Source: Mycolicibacterium litorale (GTDB lineage Bacteria > Actinomycetota > Actinomycetes > Mycobacteriales > Mycobacteriaceae). From it: a DNA stretch of 64,000 nt. Positions 41,711 through 54,140 of this stretch are shown piece by piece; the first letter of the stretch is position 1; each line of letters opens with the position of its first letter. Made by a program: the position numbers and the translations under genes. The notes beneath the pieces were generated by a model that searched no databases, was not told the origin of the DNA, and worked only from the letters and a program-made list of their open reading frames with translations. The stretch lies in the NCBI RefSeq assembly GCF_010731695.1, contig NZ_AP022586.1, positions 1,984,001 to 2,048,000 of the forward strand. The letters are read 5' to 3'.

Positions 41711-42028
41711 CTAGGACTGGTCGAACTTCTCGAGCAGAGCCTTGCGCTGACGATCGCCGAGACCACGCAGGCGGCGGGTCGGGGCGATCTCGAGTTCGGT
41801 CATGATCTCCTGCGCCTTGACCTTGCCGACCTTCGGCAACGCCTCCAGCAGCGCGGAGACCTTCATCTTGCCCAAGACCTCGTCGGTCTCGGCATCCTTG
41901 AGCACCTGCTTGAGGTTGGTGCCGCCACGCTTGAGCCGATCCTTGAGCTCGGCGCGGGCTCGACGTGCGGCAGCAGCCTTCTCCAACGCTGCCGCGCGCT
42001 GTTCGTCGGTCAACTGGGGAAGGGCCAC
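41711..42028 (-). CDS. mihF: Mycobacterial integration host factor (mIHF)
   Basis: Nucleoid-associated DNA-binding protein, unrelated in sequence to E. coli IHF, that bends DNA and influences global transcription. The 105-residue protein starts [19 protein letters not shown]. It contains the helix-two-turn-helix region [18 protein letters not shown] and the basic motif [18 protein letters not shown] 42028 is chosen because GGAGG lies seven bases upstream and homology begins there; upstream in-frame codons to 42115 look like leader sequence. It is the first gene of the mihF-gmk-rpoZ-coaBC-metK block. Confidence 0.97.
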   Translation of the reverse strand: MALPQLTDEQRAAALEKAAAARRARAELKDRLKRGGTNLKQVLKDAETDEVLGKMKVSALLEALPKVGKVKAQEIMTELEIAPTRRLRGLGDRQRKALLEKFDQS

Positions 42029-42077
42029 GGGTTTCCTCCGTCTCTGGCGATATCTCTCGACCATCTTTTTCTGTCTC

Positions 42078-42094
42078 GGCTGGTAGAACCAGCC
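42078..42094. repeat. Perfect inverted repeat in the mihF leader
   Basis: GGCTGGT-AGA-ACCAGCC is a perfect 7+7 inverted repeat with a three-base centre. It lies 50-66 bases before the mihF start codon. In RNA it would form a stable hairpin; as DNA it could be an operator. The sequence is seen directly; any regulatory role is inferred. Confidence 0.6.
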
Positions 42095-42127
42095 AGCGAC
42101 GACGACCGTACCCACGCATCCTGACGA

Positions 42128-42133
42128 AAGCTA
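42128..42133 (-). promoter_or_regulatory. Possible -10 element (TAGCTT) for mihF
   Basis: TAGCTT on the minus strand would give a transcript starting near 42121 and a leader of roughly 90 bases that includes the inverted repeat. TTGATC about 20 bases upstream is a poor -35 candidate because of its long spacing. Confidence 0.3.
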
Positions 42134-42452
42134 ACCCCACCCCCGCGTTTCTCGATCAAAAGCCCAGCGTGTAGTGGTGCAAGCCGGTGACGGGGGTCGG
42201 CGCGTCGCGGGCGGATCGTTGCGCCTGCATGCGCCGATCTGCCTGCACAGCAGGGGTTTTGCCGGTCGACGAGGCCGGAGGGCACCGGTTTTCGGGTCTG
42301 AAGTGCGGGTCGAGGGTTCGGCCGCGGCGGTCCGGAACTTAAATTTTCGCTGGTCACGGCGTGTCGGGCGTGTCGAAGCCCCCCGGATGACGACCGGACA
42401 CCTGCACAGCGGCTGCACACGTTCACCACAGAGGCGGCCCACGTCGGCTCCC

Positions 42453-42458
42453 TAGCGT
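42453..42458 (+). promoter_or_regulatory. Possible -10 element (TAGCGT) for the small secreted protein
   Basis: TAGCGT lies 51 bases before ATG 42510. The gene also has a GGAG ribosome-binding sequence, so this transcript would have a leader of about 45 bases. No clear -35 was found. Confidence 0.3.
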
Positions 42459-42509
42459 CACCGGGGTGAGGCGGACCCGCCTCGCACCGAGGACAGATCG
42501 GAGTACGAG

Positions 42510-42812
42510 ATGAACGTCACGAGAGCTTTGGGCACGTCGGCGCTGGCGGCCGGGATCGGGATCGCCGGGCTGCTCGGAGTCGGACCGGGGACCGCGACCG
42601 CCGACCCGGGACCGGACTGCAACCGGCCGGGTACGCCGGCCTGTGCGCAGAACGGGCCCGGCGCGCCCGGCGACTGGCAGCGGCGCGGGCCCGACCAGGC
42701 GCGGCAGGATCACCGGCCGTTCAACTGGCACGGCCAGCAGGTCACGCCGATGCGCGCGGGTAACGGCGACGGCTGGGGATTCTGGTTCCTCGGCCAGTGG
42801 ATCCGCCTGTAG
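42510..42812 (+). CDS. Small secreted hypothetical protein
   Basis: A 100-residue protein with a typical Sec signal peptide (residues 1-31: hydrophobic ALAAGIGIAGLLGVG, then ATADPGPD with likely cleavage after ATA). The mature 69 residues are Pro/Gly-rich, with two cysteines in DCNRPGTPACAQ that may form a disulfide. It ends with an aromatic segment GNGDGWGFWFLGQWIRL. The ending recalls other small exported mycobacterial proteins. The function is unknown. Confidence 0.85.
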   Translation: MNVTRALGTSALAAGIGIAGLLGVGPGTATADPGPDCNRPGTPACAQNGPGAPGDWQRRGPDQARQDHRPFNWHGQQVTPMRAGNGDGWGFWFLGQWIRL

Positions 42813-42848
42813 GGCGGCCTCGCCCCTGGGCGGCCACGTCGTAGGCGG

Positions 42849-43664
42849 TCACGCGAGGTACGCCACCTCGTCGCGCATCCGCTCGGCGGCGCCCCGCAGC
42901 GCCGCGGGGTCCGGGCCGGCGCGCAACAGCTCCCGCGACACCGCCGGCAGCAGCTGGCCCGGGCGGGCGCCGCCGAGCCCTCCGAGCGCCTCCGGACGGC
43001 CGCCCTGGGCGCCGACACCGGGAACCAGCACCGGGCCGCCCAGCGCGCTCACATCGGGCGGTTCGGTGAGCGTGGCGCCGACGACGACGCCGACCGATCC
43101 CGGGCCGTCGGCGGCGCGGTTCACCTGTGCGGCCGCATCGACGATGGACTGCGCGACGCTGTGGCCGTCGACCACCGCGCGCTGCACGGCCGCGCCCTCG
43201 GGGTTCGAGGTGGCGGCGAGGACGAACACGCCGCGGCCGTGGTCGGCGGCGGTGTCGAGCAGCGGCTGCAGCGACCCGAACCCCAGATATGGCGAGGCGG
43301 TCACCGCGTCGGCGGCCAGCGGTGACTCCCCCGCCCAGGCCTGGGCGTAAGCCGCCATCGTCGAGCCGATGTCGCCGCGTTTGGCGTCGGCCAGCACCAG
43401 CACACCCTCGGCGCGCAGCGCGGCGATGGTGCGCTCGAGCACCGCGAACCCCGCGGAGCCGTACGCCTCGAAGAACGCCACCTGCGGTTTGACGATCGCG
43501 AATCCCGCGAACGCGCTCACGCAGGCGTCACAGAACCGGCTCAGACCGTCGACGTCGACGGACAGCCCCCACGACGTCAGCAGCTCCGGGTGCGGGTCGA
43601 TGCCCGGGCACAGCGGACCGCGGCTCGACACCGCTTCGGCCAGCCGGTCACCGAAGCCGCGCAT
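42849..43664 (-). CDS. pyrF: Orotidine 5'-phosphate decarboxylase (type 2)
   Basis: Last step of UMP synthesis. The 271-residue protein belongs to the longer actinobacterial type 2 family. It has [26 protein letters not shown] and the active-site [18 protein letters not shown] with catalytic Lys and Asp. [10 protein letters not shown] is the phosphate-binding loop. It starts three bases after carB and is the final gene of the pyr operon. Confidence 0.97.
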   Translation of the reverse strand: MRGFGDRLAEAVSSRGPLCPGIDPHPELLTSWGLSVDVDGLSRFCDACVSAFAGFAIVKPQVAFFEAYGSAGFAVLERTIAALRAEGVLVLADAKRGDIGSTMAAYAQAWAGESPLAADAVTASPYLGFGSLQPLLDTAADHGRGVFVLAATSNPEGAAVQRAVVDGHSVAQSIVDAAAQVNRAADGPGSVGVVVGATLTEPPDVSALGGPVLVPGVGAQGGRPEALGGLGGARPGQLLPAVSRELLRAGPDPAALRGAAERMRDEVAYLA

Positions 43665-43667
43665 GCG

Positions 43668-47005
<3,338 letters not shown>

Positions 47006-47006
<1 letters not shown>

Positions 47007-48166
47007 TACTTCTCCTGACCTTTCATCTGGTCGACGAACTGGTCGAACAGGTAGTTGGCGTCGTGCGGGCCTGCGGCGGCCTCCGGATGGTATTGCACCG
47101 AGAACGCCCGGCCGTCAACGAGTTTCACACCCTCGACGACACCGTCGTTGGCGCAGGTGTGGCTGACGACCGCCTGGCCGAACGGGGTGTCGAAGGTCTC
47201 CCCCGCCTCCCCCTCGAGGGCGAATCCATGGTTCTGCGCGGTGATCGCGACGCGTCCGGTGGAGTGGTCCATCACCGGGATGTTGATGCCGCGGTGCCCG
47301 AACACCATCTTGTAGGTGTCCCGGCCGAGCGCCCGGCCCAGGATCTGGTTGCCGAAACAGATGCCGAACAGCGGGATCCCCGCGCCGAGCACCTCGCGGG
47401 TGACCTCGACCACGTGGTCGGCGGCGGCCGGGTCGCCCGGTCCGTTCGACAGGAAGACGCCGTCCGGTTTCAGTTCGGCGATCTGCTCGAACGAGGCGGT
47501 GGCCGGTAACACGTGGCTGCGGATGCCGCGGCGCGCGAAGTTGCGCGGGGTGTTGGTCTTGATGCCGAGGTCGATCGCGGCCACCGTGAACCGGTGTTCG
47601 CCCTCGGGTTCCACCACGTACACCGCGTCGGTGCTGACCTGTTCGGCCAGGCTCGCGCCGAGCATCGCCGGCTGGCTGCGGACCCGCTCGAGGAGGTCGT
47701 CGGTTCCGGCCAGCGCGTCACCGGAGAAGATGCCCGCCTTCATCGCGCCGCGGGTGCGCAGGTGGCGTACCACGGCCCGGGTGTCGATGCCCGCGATGCC
47801 GACGATGCCCTGGCAGACCAGCTCGTCATCGAGGGTCCCGGTGGCTCGCCAGTTCGAGGGGCGCGGCGACGGGTCCCGCACGGCGTAGCCGGCGACCCAG
47901 ATCTTGTCGTCGCGGCTCTCGGCGTCCTCGTGGTTCCAGCCCGTGTTGCCGATCTGCGGTGCGGTCGCGACCACGATCTGGCCGTAGTAGCTCGGGTCGG
48001 TGAGAGTCTCCTGGTATCCCGACATCCCGGTCGAGAACACCGCCTCGCCGAGCGTCTGCCCGACGGCGCCGTAGGGCACCCCGGTGAAGACCCGTCCGTC
48101 CTCCAGGACGAGAAGGGCCACGGCTCCATCCATGCGCGATGCGCTTCGCTTCTCGCTCGTGCTCAC
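47006..48166 (-). CDS. carA: Carbamoyl-phosphate synthase small subunit
   Basis: Glutaminase subunit that releases ammonia for CarB. The class I amidotransferase triad is visible: Cys in [15 protein letters not shown] and His-x-Glu in [14 protein letters not shown]. The N-terminal structural domain begins [18 protein letters not shown] chose GTG 48166 (386 residues), which has GGAGG seven bases upstream and a GTGA overlap with the preceding stop. This adds an 11-residue leader ([11 protein letters not shown]) before MDGAVAL; the ATG at 48133 is the alternative. Confidence 0.97.
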
Positions 48167-48663
48167 GCCTTTTCCTCCAGCCAGGGGTCGTACTTGGTGC
48201 GGTCGTCGCCGCGGAATCCGGTGTCGATCTCGGTGCCCGACGGCAGCCGCCATCGGATGGCCAGGATCCCCTCGTGGGTGAGGGCCTTGCCGACCATGCC
48301 GCGTTCGGCGCGGATCGCGGTCACCGCCTCCGCGGGGATCCAGATGGGACCTGCGCCGCTGCGCTGCAGCATGATTCCCTCTGGGTAGCGGGTCAGTACC
48401 GCCTTGGTGCGGTAACCGAGATCACCCACCACGACGCGGTCGTGCCAGCTCGGCGCCAGCGTGCTGCCGACGTAGACGCCCTTCATCCCGGGGATGACGG
48501 GCTGACCCACGGTGTCCGGCAGCGGCGGCAGCTTGCCGATCAGTTCGACCTGCCGCTCGGCCCGCCTGCGCCACCCGCGCATCATGGCCCGGATCAGCAG
48601 GCCGATCACCACGACCAGCAGCGCCGCCATGACGAGCGACGTGACCAGCGTACCGGTGTTCAC
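48163..48663 (-). CDS. Conserved membrane protein of the pyr operon (PH-like)
   Basis: A 166-residue protein with one N-terminal transmembrane helix ([19 protein letters not shown]). A soluble domain follows ([39 protein letters not shown]). From memory it matches the membrane protein between pyrC and carA in M. tuberculosis (Rv1382). GTG 48663 overlaps the pyrC stop, and its own stop overlaps carA, so it is translated with the pathway enzymes. No catalytic motif is visible; its role in the operon is unknown. Confidence 0.9.
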   Translation of the reverse strand: MNTGTLVTSLVMAALLVVVIGLLIRAMMRGWRRRAERQVELIGKLPPLPDTVGQPVIPGMKGVYVGSTLAPSWHDRVVVGDLGYRTKAVLTRYPEGIMLQRSGAGPIWIPAEAVTAIRAERGMVGKALTHEGILAIRWRLPSGTEIDTGFRGDDRTKYDPWLEEKA

Positions 48664-50024
48664 AGTGCCGATCCCCCGGTCGCTTCGCTCCTGCCCGCCG
48701 ATGGGCTCTTCCCGTCTCGCGCGGTCACCTTGCCGCGCAGCGTCGTCAACGTGACCGCGGCGGGCAGGGGCATCGACTCGTAGGGGGTGTTGTCGGAGCG
48801 GCTGGCCAGCGCGGTGCCGGACACGGTCCAGGTGGCGTCGGGGTCGACGACGGTCAGGTTGGCCGGCTCCCCCACCTCGATCGGCCGGCCCTGGTCGGGC
48901 AGCCCGACGATGCGGGCCGGGGCCTCGCTCATCACCCGGGCCACGTCGCGCCACGTCAGCAGGCCCGGCTCGACCATGGTGCGCACCACCACCGACAGCG
49001 CCGTCTGCAGCCCGAGCATGCCGGGGCGGGCGGCGGCGAACTCGCACATCTTCTCGTGTTCGGCGTGCGGGGCGTGGTCGGTGGCCACGCAGTCGATCAC
49101 CCCGTCGGCCAGCGCGCGGCGCAACGCCTCGGCGTCCGAGGCCTCGCGCAGCGGCGGGTTGACGCGGTTGCGGCCGTCGTAGGTGGCCAGCAGGCTGTCG
49201 TCGAGCAGCAGATGGTGCGGTGTGACCTCGGCGGTGATCGCGATGCCGTGTTCTTTCGCCCACTTCAGCAGTTCCACGGTGCCCGCGGTGGAGGCGTGGC
49301 AGATGTGCACGCGCGCGCCGGCGTCGCGCGCCAGCAGCGCGTCGCGGATGACGATCGACTCCTCGGCCGCGCGCGGCCAGCCGGCCAGCCCGAGGCGCGC
49401 CGCGTGCGGTCCCTCGTGCGCGACGGCCCCGACGGTGAGGCGGGGTTCCTCGGCGTGCTGGGCGATCAGCACGCCGAGGCCGGAGGCGTATTCGAGGGCG
49501 CGACGCATCACCAGCGGGTCGTCGACGCAGACCCCGTCGTCGGAGAACATCCGGACCTGCGCCACGCCGGCGGCCATCATGCCCATCTCGGTGAGCTGCT
49601 TGCCTTCCAGCCCCATCGTGATAGCGCCGACCGGGTGCACGTCGACCAGCCCGACCTGCTGTCCCCGGTGCCACACGTGGTCGGTGACGACCGGGCTGTC
49701 GGCCACCGGGTTGGTGTTGGCCATCGCGAAGACGGCCGTGTATCCGCCGAGAGCCGCTGCGGCCGAACCGGTTTCGATGTCCTCGGCGTATTCGCGGCCG
49801 GGCTCGCGCAGGTGGGTGTGCAGGTCGACGAACCCAGGCAGCAGGATCTGGCCTGTGGCGTCCACCACGTCGGCGTCCTCGGGAACGGACCGCCCCGCGC
49901 CGATGGCGGCGATCTGACCGTCCTCGATGAGCACGTCGACGGGATCGCCCTCCCCGTAGGGACGCACCCCCCGGATGAGCACCGGCGGGCAGGAGCGCAG
50001 CGACCCGGGAACAGATGAAGTCAT
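48660..50024 (-). CDS. pyrC: Dihydroorotase
   Basis: Cyclises carbamoyl aspartate to dihydroorotate. Zinc-ligand motifs are present: [23 protein letters not shown] and [13 protein letters not shown]-type amidohydrolase features ([19 protein letters not shown]) are intact. At 454 residues it is slightly longer than usual because of a C-terminal tail ([20 protein letters not shown]) that looks like translated intergenic repeat rather than part of the enzyme. It overlaps pyrB (ATGA) and the membrane-protein gene (GTGA). Confidence 0.96.
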   Translation of the reverse strand: MTSSVPGSLRSCPPVLIRGVRPYGEGDPVDVLIEDGQIAAIGAGRSVPEDADVVDATGQILLPGFVDLHTHLREPGREYAEDIETGSAAAALGGYTAVFAMANTNPVADSPVVTDHVWHRGQQVGLVDVHPVGAITMGLEGKQLTEMGMMAAGVAQVRMFSDDGVCVDDPLVMRRALEYASGLGVLIAQHAEEPRLTVGAVAHEGPHAARLGLAGWPRAAEESIVIRDALLARDAGARVHICHASTAGTVELLKWAKEHGIAITAEVTPHHLLLDDSLLATYDGRNRVNPPLREASDAEALRRALADGVIDCVATDHAPHAEHEKMCEFAAARPGMLGLQTALSVVVRTMVEPGLLTWRDVARVMSEAPARIVGLPDQGRPIEVGEPANLTVVDPDATWTVSGTALASRSDNTPYESMPLPAAVTLTTLRGKVTARDGKSPSAGRSEATGGSAL

Positions 50025-50971
50025 GCGCTGATCGCCTCCTGTTCCGCACCGACGAGCAGATGGAAGAGCACCGCCATGCGGACATGCACGCCGTTCGAAA
50101 CCTGTTGCAGCACCGCCGATTGCGACGAGTCCGCGACCGAGGAGGAGATCTCCATCCCCCGCAGCATCGGCCCCGGGTGCAGCACCACCGCGTGGCCCGA
50201 CAGCAGCGCCTGGCGCTTCTCGGACAGGCCGTAGCGCACCGAGTACTCGCGCGCCGACGGGAAGAACCCGCCGTTCATCCGCTCGGCCTGCACCCGCAGC
50301 ATGAGCACCGCGTCGGCCGCCGGCAGTTCGGCGTCCAGCTCGTGCGACACCGTCACCGGCCAGTCCTTCGCGCCGACCGGCAGCAGCGTCGGCGGCGCGA
50401 CCAGCACCACCTCCGCACCGAGAGTGTGCAGCAGCGACACATTCGAGCGCGCCACCCGGCTGTGCAGGACGTCGCCGACGATCACCACCCGCCTGCCCTC
50501 GATCCCACCGAGTCGCTGCCGCAGCGTGAGCGCGTCGAGCAACGCCTGGGTCGGGTGCTCGTGGGTGCCGTCACCGGCGTTGATCACCGACGGGCCGCCG
50601 TCCGCGGTGGCGGTCCACTGCGCGAGTTGCTGCGCCGTCCCCGAGGCAGGGTGCCGGATGATCAGCGCGTCGGCCCCGGCGGCCCGCAGGGTCAGCGCGG
50701 TGTCCCGCAACGATTCACCCTTGGCCACCGAGGAACCCGACGCGCTGACGTTGATCACGTCGGCGCTCATCCACTTGCCCGCCACCTCGAACGACACCCG
50801 GGTGCGGGTCGAGTTCTCGTAGAACATCGTGATCACGGTGCGGCCGCGCAGCGTCGGGAGCTTCTTGACCTCGCGGCCCAACAGCGCCTGGCTGAACCGG
50901 TCGGCGTCGTCGAGGATCGCGGTCGCCTCGTCACGGCTCAGGTCGTCGGCGGTCAGAAGGTGTCTGGTCAC
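50021..50971 (-). CDS. pyrB: Aspartate carbamoyltransferase, catalytic chain
   Basis: Condenses carbamoyl phosphate with aspartate, the committed step of pyrimidine synthesis. The carbamoyl-phosphate motif is [11 protein letters not shown], and the [12 protein letters not shown] and MLRVQAERM segments are intact. The 316-residue length is normal. No regulatory pyrI is present, as in other actinobacteria. The GTG start shares a base with the pyrR stop (TAGTG). Confidence 0.98.
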   Translation of the reverse strand: MTRHLLTADDLSRDEATAILDDADRFSQALLGREVKKLPTLRGRTVITMFYENSTRTRVSFEVAGKWMSADVINVSASGSSVAKGESLRDTALTLRAAGADALIIRHPASGTAQQLAQWTATADGGPSVINAGDGTHEHPTQALLDALTLRQRLGGIEGRRVVIVGDVLHSRVARSNVSLLHTLGAEVVLVAPPTLLPVGAKDWPVTVSHELDAELPAADAVLMLRVQAERMNGGFFPSAREYSVRYGLSEKRQALLSGHAVVLHPGPMLRGMEISSSVADSSQSAVLQQVSNGVHVRMAVLFHLLVGAEQEAISA

Positions 50972-51549
50972 TAGCGTGCGGGCCCTCCGTGCGGTGCGAT
51001 CCAGATGCCCTCGACGTCGTCGGTCTCGGCCAGGCGCACCTTGACGTTCTCACTGCGCGAGGTGGGCACGTTCTTGCCGACGTAGTCGGCGCGCAACGGC
51101 AGTTCGCGGTGGCCGCGGTCGACGAGCACCGCGAGCTGGACGACGTTCGGTCGGCCGATGTCGCGCAGCGCGTCCAGTGCGGCGCGTACGGAGCGGCCGG
51201 TGTACAGCACGTCGTCGACGAGGATCACCAGCGCGTTGTCGATGCCGGCCGGCGGAATCGAGGTCTCCTCCAGCGGACGCGGCGGCTTGCTGTCGAGATC
51301 GTCACGATAGAGCGTGATGTCGAGGCCGCCGTGCGGCACGGTGACGCCGGAGAAGGTCTTGATCTTCTCGGCCAGCCGGGCGGCCAGGGTGACGCCGCGG
51401 GTCGGGATGCCCAGGAGCACCACCCGCGGTGCGTCGGATTCGCCGTCGAGGGCGGTTTTCTCGATGATCTGGTGCGCGATGCGGGAGACGGTGCGACCCA
51501 CGTCCGCCGCGGTCATCAATTCCCGGTCGGGGGTGTCAGGACTGCCCAC
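50971..51549 (-). CDS. pyrR: PyrR bifunctional regulator / uracil phosphoribosyltransferase
   Basis: RNA-binding repressor of the pyr operon that also has uracil phosphoribosyltransferase activity. The PRPP-binding signature is [21 protein letters not shown]. Other family features are [17 protein letters not shown] and LYRDDL, with an N-terminus [18 protein letters not shown]. The 192-residue length is typical for mycobacteria. GTG 51549 is 12 bases after an AAGGAGG sequence. The leader contains a PyrR-binding-loop match, so it probably represses its own translation and that of the coupled genes when UMP is abundant. Confidence 0.97.
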   Translation of the reverse strand: MGSPDTPDRELMTAADVGRTVSRIAHQIIEKTALDGESDAPRVVLLGIPTRGVTLAARLAEKIKTFSGVTVPHGGLDITLYRDDLDSKPPRPLEETSIPPAGIDNALVILVDDVLYTGRSVRAALDALRDIGRPNVVQLAVLVDRGHRELPLRADYVGKNVPTSRSENVKVRLAETDDVEGIWIAPHGGPAR

Positions 51550-51569
51550 GCGCGATCCAGACCTCCTTC

Positions 51570-51587
51570 TCCGCCTCGCCGGACGGA
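51570..51587 (-). ncRNA. Candidate PyrR-binding RNA hairpin in the pyrR leader
   Basis: On the minus strand the leader reads UCC-GUCCGGCGAGGC-GGA. The inner 12 bases fit the core RUCCNGNGAGGY of the PyrR anti-antiterminator binding-loop consensus at every defined position, and the flanks pair (UCC with GGA). The AAGGAGG ribosome-binding sequence lies immediately 3', so bound PyrR could block translation initiation. Translational control by PyrR is reported for mycobacteria; this particular site is my prediction. Confidence 0.6.
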
Positions 51588-51613
51588 TCGTTAAAGGATG
51601 TCAAACTGCCGGA

Positions 51614-51619
51614 AGCCTA
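51614..51619 (-). promoter_or_regulatory. Possible -10 element (TAGGCT) for the pyr operon
   Basis: TAGGCT on the minus strand would start transcription near 51607, giving a leader of about 58 bases that contains the whole PyrR-binding hairpin. No convincing -35 is visible. Confidence 0.35.
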
Positions 51620-51649
51620 CCACCGCAGCGGCATCGCCCCCGCCCTGGC

Positions 51650-51655
51650 TAGCCT
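51650..51655 (+). promoter_or_regulatory. Possible -10 element (TAGCCT) for the beta-lactamase-fold gene
   Basis: TAGCCT ends seven bases before GTG 51663, matching the leaderless pattern. It lies in the 113-base divergent gap with pyrR. Confidence 0.45.
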
Positions 51656-51662
51656 GGGCACC

Positions 51663-52868
51663 GTGAATCTCGACGGCAACCAGGCGTCCATCCGTGAAGC
51701 GATCGACGCCGGGCTGCTGTCCGGCGCCGTCACCCTGGCGTGGCAGGCGGGGCGGGTGGTGCAGGTCAACGAACTCGGCCACCGCGATGTCAGCGCGCAA
51801 CTGCCCATGCAGCGCGACACCGTCTTCCGCATCGCGTCCATGACCAAGCCGATCACGGTCGCGGCGGCGATGAGCCTGATCGAACAGGGGCGGTTCGCGC
51901 TGAGCGACCCGGTGACCACCTGGTTGCCCGAAATGTCCGACATGGCGGTGCTCGACACCCCGGGCGGGCCCCTGGACCGGACGCACCCCGCCCGCAGGCC
52001 GATCACGGTCGACGACCTGATGACCCACCGCAGTGGGCTGGCCTACTTCTTCTCCGTCACCGGCCCGCTGGCCCGCGCGTACGGGCGGATCTCGGCGAGG
52101 CAGAACCCGGATTCGTGGCTCGCCGAGATCGGCGCGCTACCGCTGCAGCACCAGCCCGGCGACCGGATGACCTACAGCAACGCCACCGATGTGCTCGGCA
52201 TCCTGCTGGAGCGGATCGAGGGCAAGTCGCTGCAGGACGTGCTCACCGAGCGGATCCTGGGCCCGCTCGGGATGGTCGATACGGCGTTCTTCGTGGCGCC
52301 GCAGAACCGCGGGCGGGTCGCCACGATGTACAAGCTCACCAGCGACGACACGCTCAGCCACGATGCGATGGGCCCGCCGGCGACCACGCCGCCGCCGTTC
52401 TGCATGGGCGGGGCGAACCTGTTCTCCACCGCCGACGACTATCTGCGGTTCGCCAGGATGCTGCTCGCCGGCGGCGAGGTCGACGGGGTGCGGGTGCTCT
52501 CCGAGGAGTCCGTGCGGTTGATGCGCACCGACCGGCTGACCGCCGAGCAGAAGAAGCATCCGTTCCTCGGGATGCCGTTCTGGCTCGGCCGGGGATTCGG
52601 GCTCAACCTCTCCGTGGTCACCGACCCCGCCAAGTCGCGCCAGCTGTTCGGGCCGGGCGGGCTGGGGACGTTCAGCTGGCCGGGCGCCTACGGCACGTGG
52701 TGGCAGGCCGATCCGAGCGCCGACCTGATCCTCGTCTACCTCATCCAGAACCTGCCGAACTTCGGCGCCGACGCCGCCGCCGCGGTCGCGGGCAACACGT
52801 CGCTGATGAAACTGCAATCGGTGCAACCGAAGTTCGTGCGACGCACCTACGCCGCGCTCGGTATTTGA
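51663..52868 (+). CDS. Serine hydrolase of the beta-lactamase/class C esterase family
   Basis: A 401-residue protein with the serine beta-lactamase fold. The catalytic SxxK is Ser59-Met-Thr-Lys62 (FRIASMTKPIT) and the tyrosine motif is YSN in GDRMTYSNATD. No KTG is seen; GPGGLGTFSW may take its place, which fits class C-like esterases (LipL/EstB type) rather than true beta-lactamases. There is no signal peptide, so it is probably cytoplasmic. From memory, mycobacteria carry many such paralogues. The substrate is unknown. Confidence 0.9.
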   Translation: MNLDGNQASIREAIDAGLLSGAVTLAWQAGRVVQVNELGHRDVSAQLPMQRDTVFRIASMTKPITVAAAMSLIEQGRFALSDPVTTWLPEMSDMAVLDTPGGPLDRTHPARRPITVDDLMTHRSGLAYFFSVTGPLARAYGRISARQNPDSWLAEIGALPLQHQPGDRMTYSNATDVLGILLERIEGKSLQDVLTERILGPLGMVDTAFFVAPQNRGRVATMYKLTSDDTLSHDAMGPPATTPPPFCMGGANLFSTADDYLRFARMLLAGGEVDGVRVLSEESVRLMRTDRLTAEQKKHPFLGMPFWLGRGFGLNLSVVTDPAKSRQLFGPGGLGTFSWPGAYGTWWQADPSADLILVYLIQNLPNFGADAAAAVAGNTSLMKLQSVQPKFVRRTYAALGI

Positions 52869-52891
52869 GCACTCGGCGGCGCCGGCGCGGT

Positions 52892-52897
52892 TAACCT
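52892..52897 (+). promoter_or_regulatory. Possible -10 element (TAACCT) for the FAD monooxygenase gene
   Basis: TAACCT ends six bases before ATG 52904, in the 35-base gap after the hydrolase gene. This suggests the gene can be transcribed on its own as a leaderless mRNA. Confidence 0.45.
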
Positions 52898-52903
52898 GTC
52901 GCC

Positions 52904-54136
52904 ATGCCCGCACCGACCGTCCTGATCAGCGGCGCCGGAATCGCCGGCCCGGCACTGGCACTGTGGTTGACGCGCAACGGATATCGCGTCGTGGTGGTGG
53001 AGACCGCCGACGGTATCCGGCCCGGCGGGCAGACCGTCGACCTGCGCGGCGCGGGCGCCGACGTGGTGGCCAGGATGGGCCTGCTCGACCAGATGAAGAG
53101 CCGGGCGCTGTTCCAGCGCGGCATCGCGTGGGTGCGCTCGGACGGCAGCCGACGGGCCGAGATGCCGGTGACGGCGTTCGACGGCAACGGTCCGGTGTCC
53201 AAACTCGAGATCCTGCGCGGCGACCTCGTCGACGTGCTGTACCGGGCGACGAAGGACCGCTGCGAGTACCGGTTCGGCACCCGCATCACCGCGCTGTCCG
53301 AACACGATGCGAGCGTCGACGTGACGTTCTCCGACGGCACCACGATGCAGGCGGACATGGTGGTGGGCGCCGACGGACCTCACTCGGCGGTGCGCCGGCT
53401 GGTGTTCGGACCCGAGGAGCAGTTCGTCACCCCGCTCGGCGGATACAACGCGTGGTTCTCGGCGCCCGACACGGTCGGCCTCGACGGCTGGTACCTGATG
53501 TTCCAGGCGCCCGGCGGGCTCAACGCGTCGATGCGGCCGTCGCACGATCCGTCGACTGTCAAGGCCGGCCTGTCGTTTCGCGCGGAGTCCCTCACCTACG
53601 ACCGGCACGACCTCGACGGGCAGCGGCGCATGCTGCGGGACCGGTTCGCAGGCGCGGGGTGGCAGTGCGATGCGCTGGTGGCGGCCGCCGAGCAGGCCGA
53701 GGACTTCTACTTCGACTCGTTCGCGCAGGTGAAGATGGCGTCGTGGTCGTCGTCGCGGGTCACCCTCGTCGGCGATGCCGGGTACTGCGCCTCCCCGCTG
53801 TCGGGCATGGGCACCAGCCTCGCCCTCGTCGGCGCCTACCTGCTGGCCGGCGAACTGGGTTCGGCTGCAACGGATCTCACTGTCGACCGGCTACGCGCGG
53901 TGTTCGGCAGGTACGACACGGTGATGCGGCCCTACGTGGACCGCTGCCAGAAGCTGAACAACACGCTCGACCGGTACGCGCCGCTGACGGAGAAGGAGAT
54001 CTCCGACAACGCGACCGCGATGAAGTGGATGCAACGCTGGCCGCTGCGGCCGATCGCGTCGCGGCTGTGGTTCCGCACCGCCGACGCGATCACGCTGCCG
54101 GAGTACTCGGCCGCCGAGGAGGCGCGGCGGCCCTGA
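52904..54136 (+). CDS. FAD-dependent aromatic-type monooxygenase (PHBH fold)
   Basis: A 410-residue class A flavoprotein monooxygenase. It has the N-terminal FAD loop VLISGAGIAGPALALWL, the DG motif MVVGADGPHSAVRR, and the GD motif VTLVGDAGYCASPLSGMGTS that contacts the ribityl chain. Related enzymes hydroxylate aromatics or modify antibiotics such as tetracycline and rifampicin, but the substrate-binding region gives no specific clue. It ends four bases before the convergent hypothetical gene. Confidence 0.92.
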   Translation: MPAPTVLISGAGIAGPALALWLTRNGYRVVVVETADGIRPGGQTVDLRGAGADVVARMGLLDQMKSRALFQRGIAWVRSDGSRRAEMPVTAFDGNGPVSKLEILRGDLVDVLYRATKDRCEYRFGTRITALSEHDASVDVTFSDGTTMQADMVVGADGPHSAVRRLVFGPEEQFVTPLGGYNAWFSAPDTVGLDGWYLMFQAPGGLNASMRPSHDPSTVKAGLSFRAESLTYDRHDLDGQRRMLRDRFAGAGWQCDALVAAAEQAEDFYFDSFAQVKMASWSSSRVTLVGDAGYCASPLSGMGTSLALVGAYLLAGELGSAATDLTVDRLRAVFGRYDTVMRPYVDRCQKLNNTLDRYAPLTEKEISDNATAMKWMQRWPLRPIASRLWFRTADAITLPEYSAAEEARRP

Positions 54137-54140
54137 GCGG

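Larger units (their letters stand above)
42029..42509. other. Intergenic region between mihF and the small secreted protein gene
   Basis: This 481-base divergent region holds the mihF leader with a perfect inverted repeat (42078-42094), -10-like hexamers for both flanking genes, and a lower-GC stretch near 42340-42355 (TTAAATTTTCG). ORFs crossing it have no recognisable products. I see no RNA gene in it. Confidence 0.6.

Noticed and set aside
42131..42455. ORFs of about 90-140 codons in the mihF upstream region
   Set aside because: Both strands give low-complexity Arg-rich products without motifs, ribosome-binding sites or hydrophobic segments.
42812..42825. Hairpin GGGCG-GCCT-CGCCC just after the secreted-protein stop as a terminator
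   Set aside because: The stem is only five base pairs with no T-tract, and such matches are frequent by chance at this GC content.
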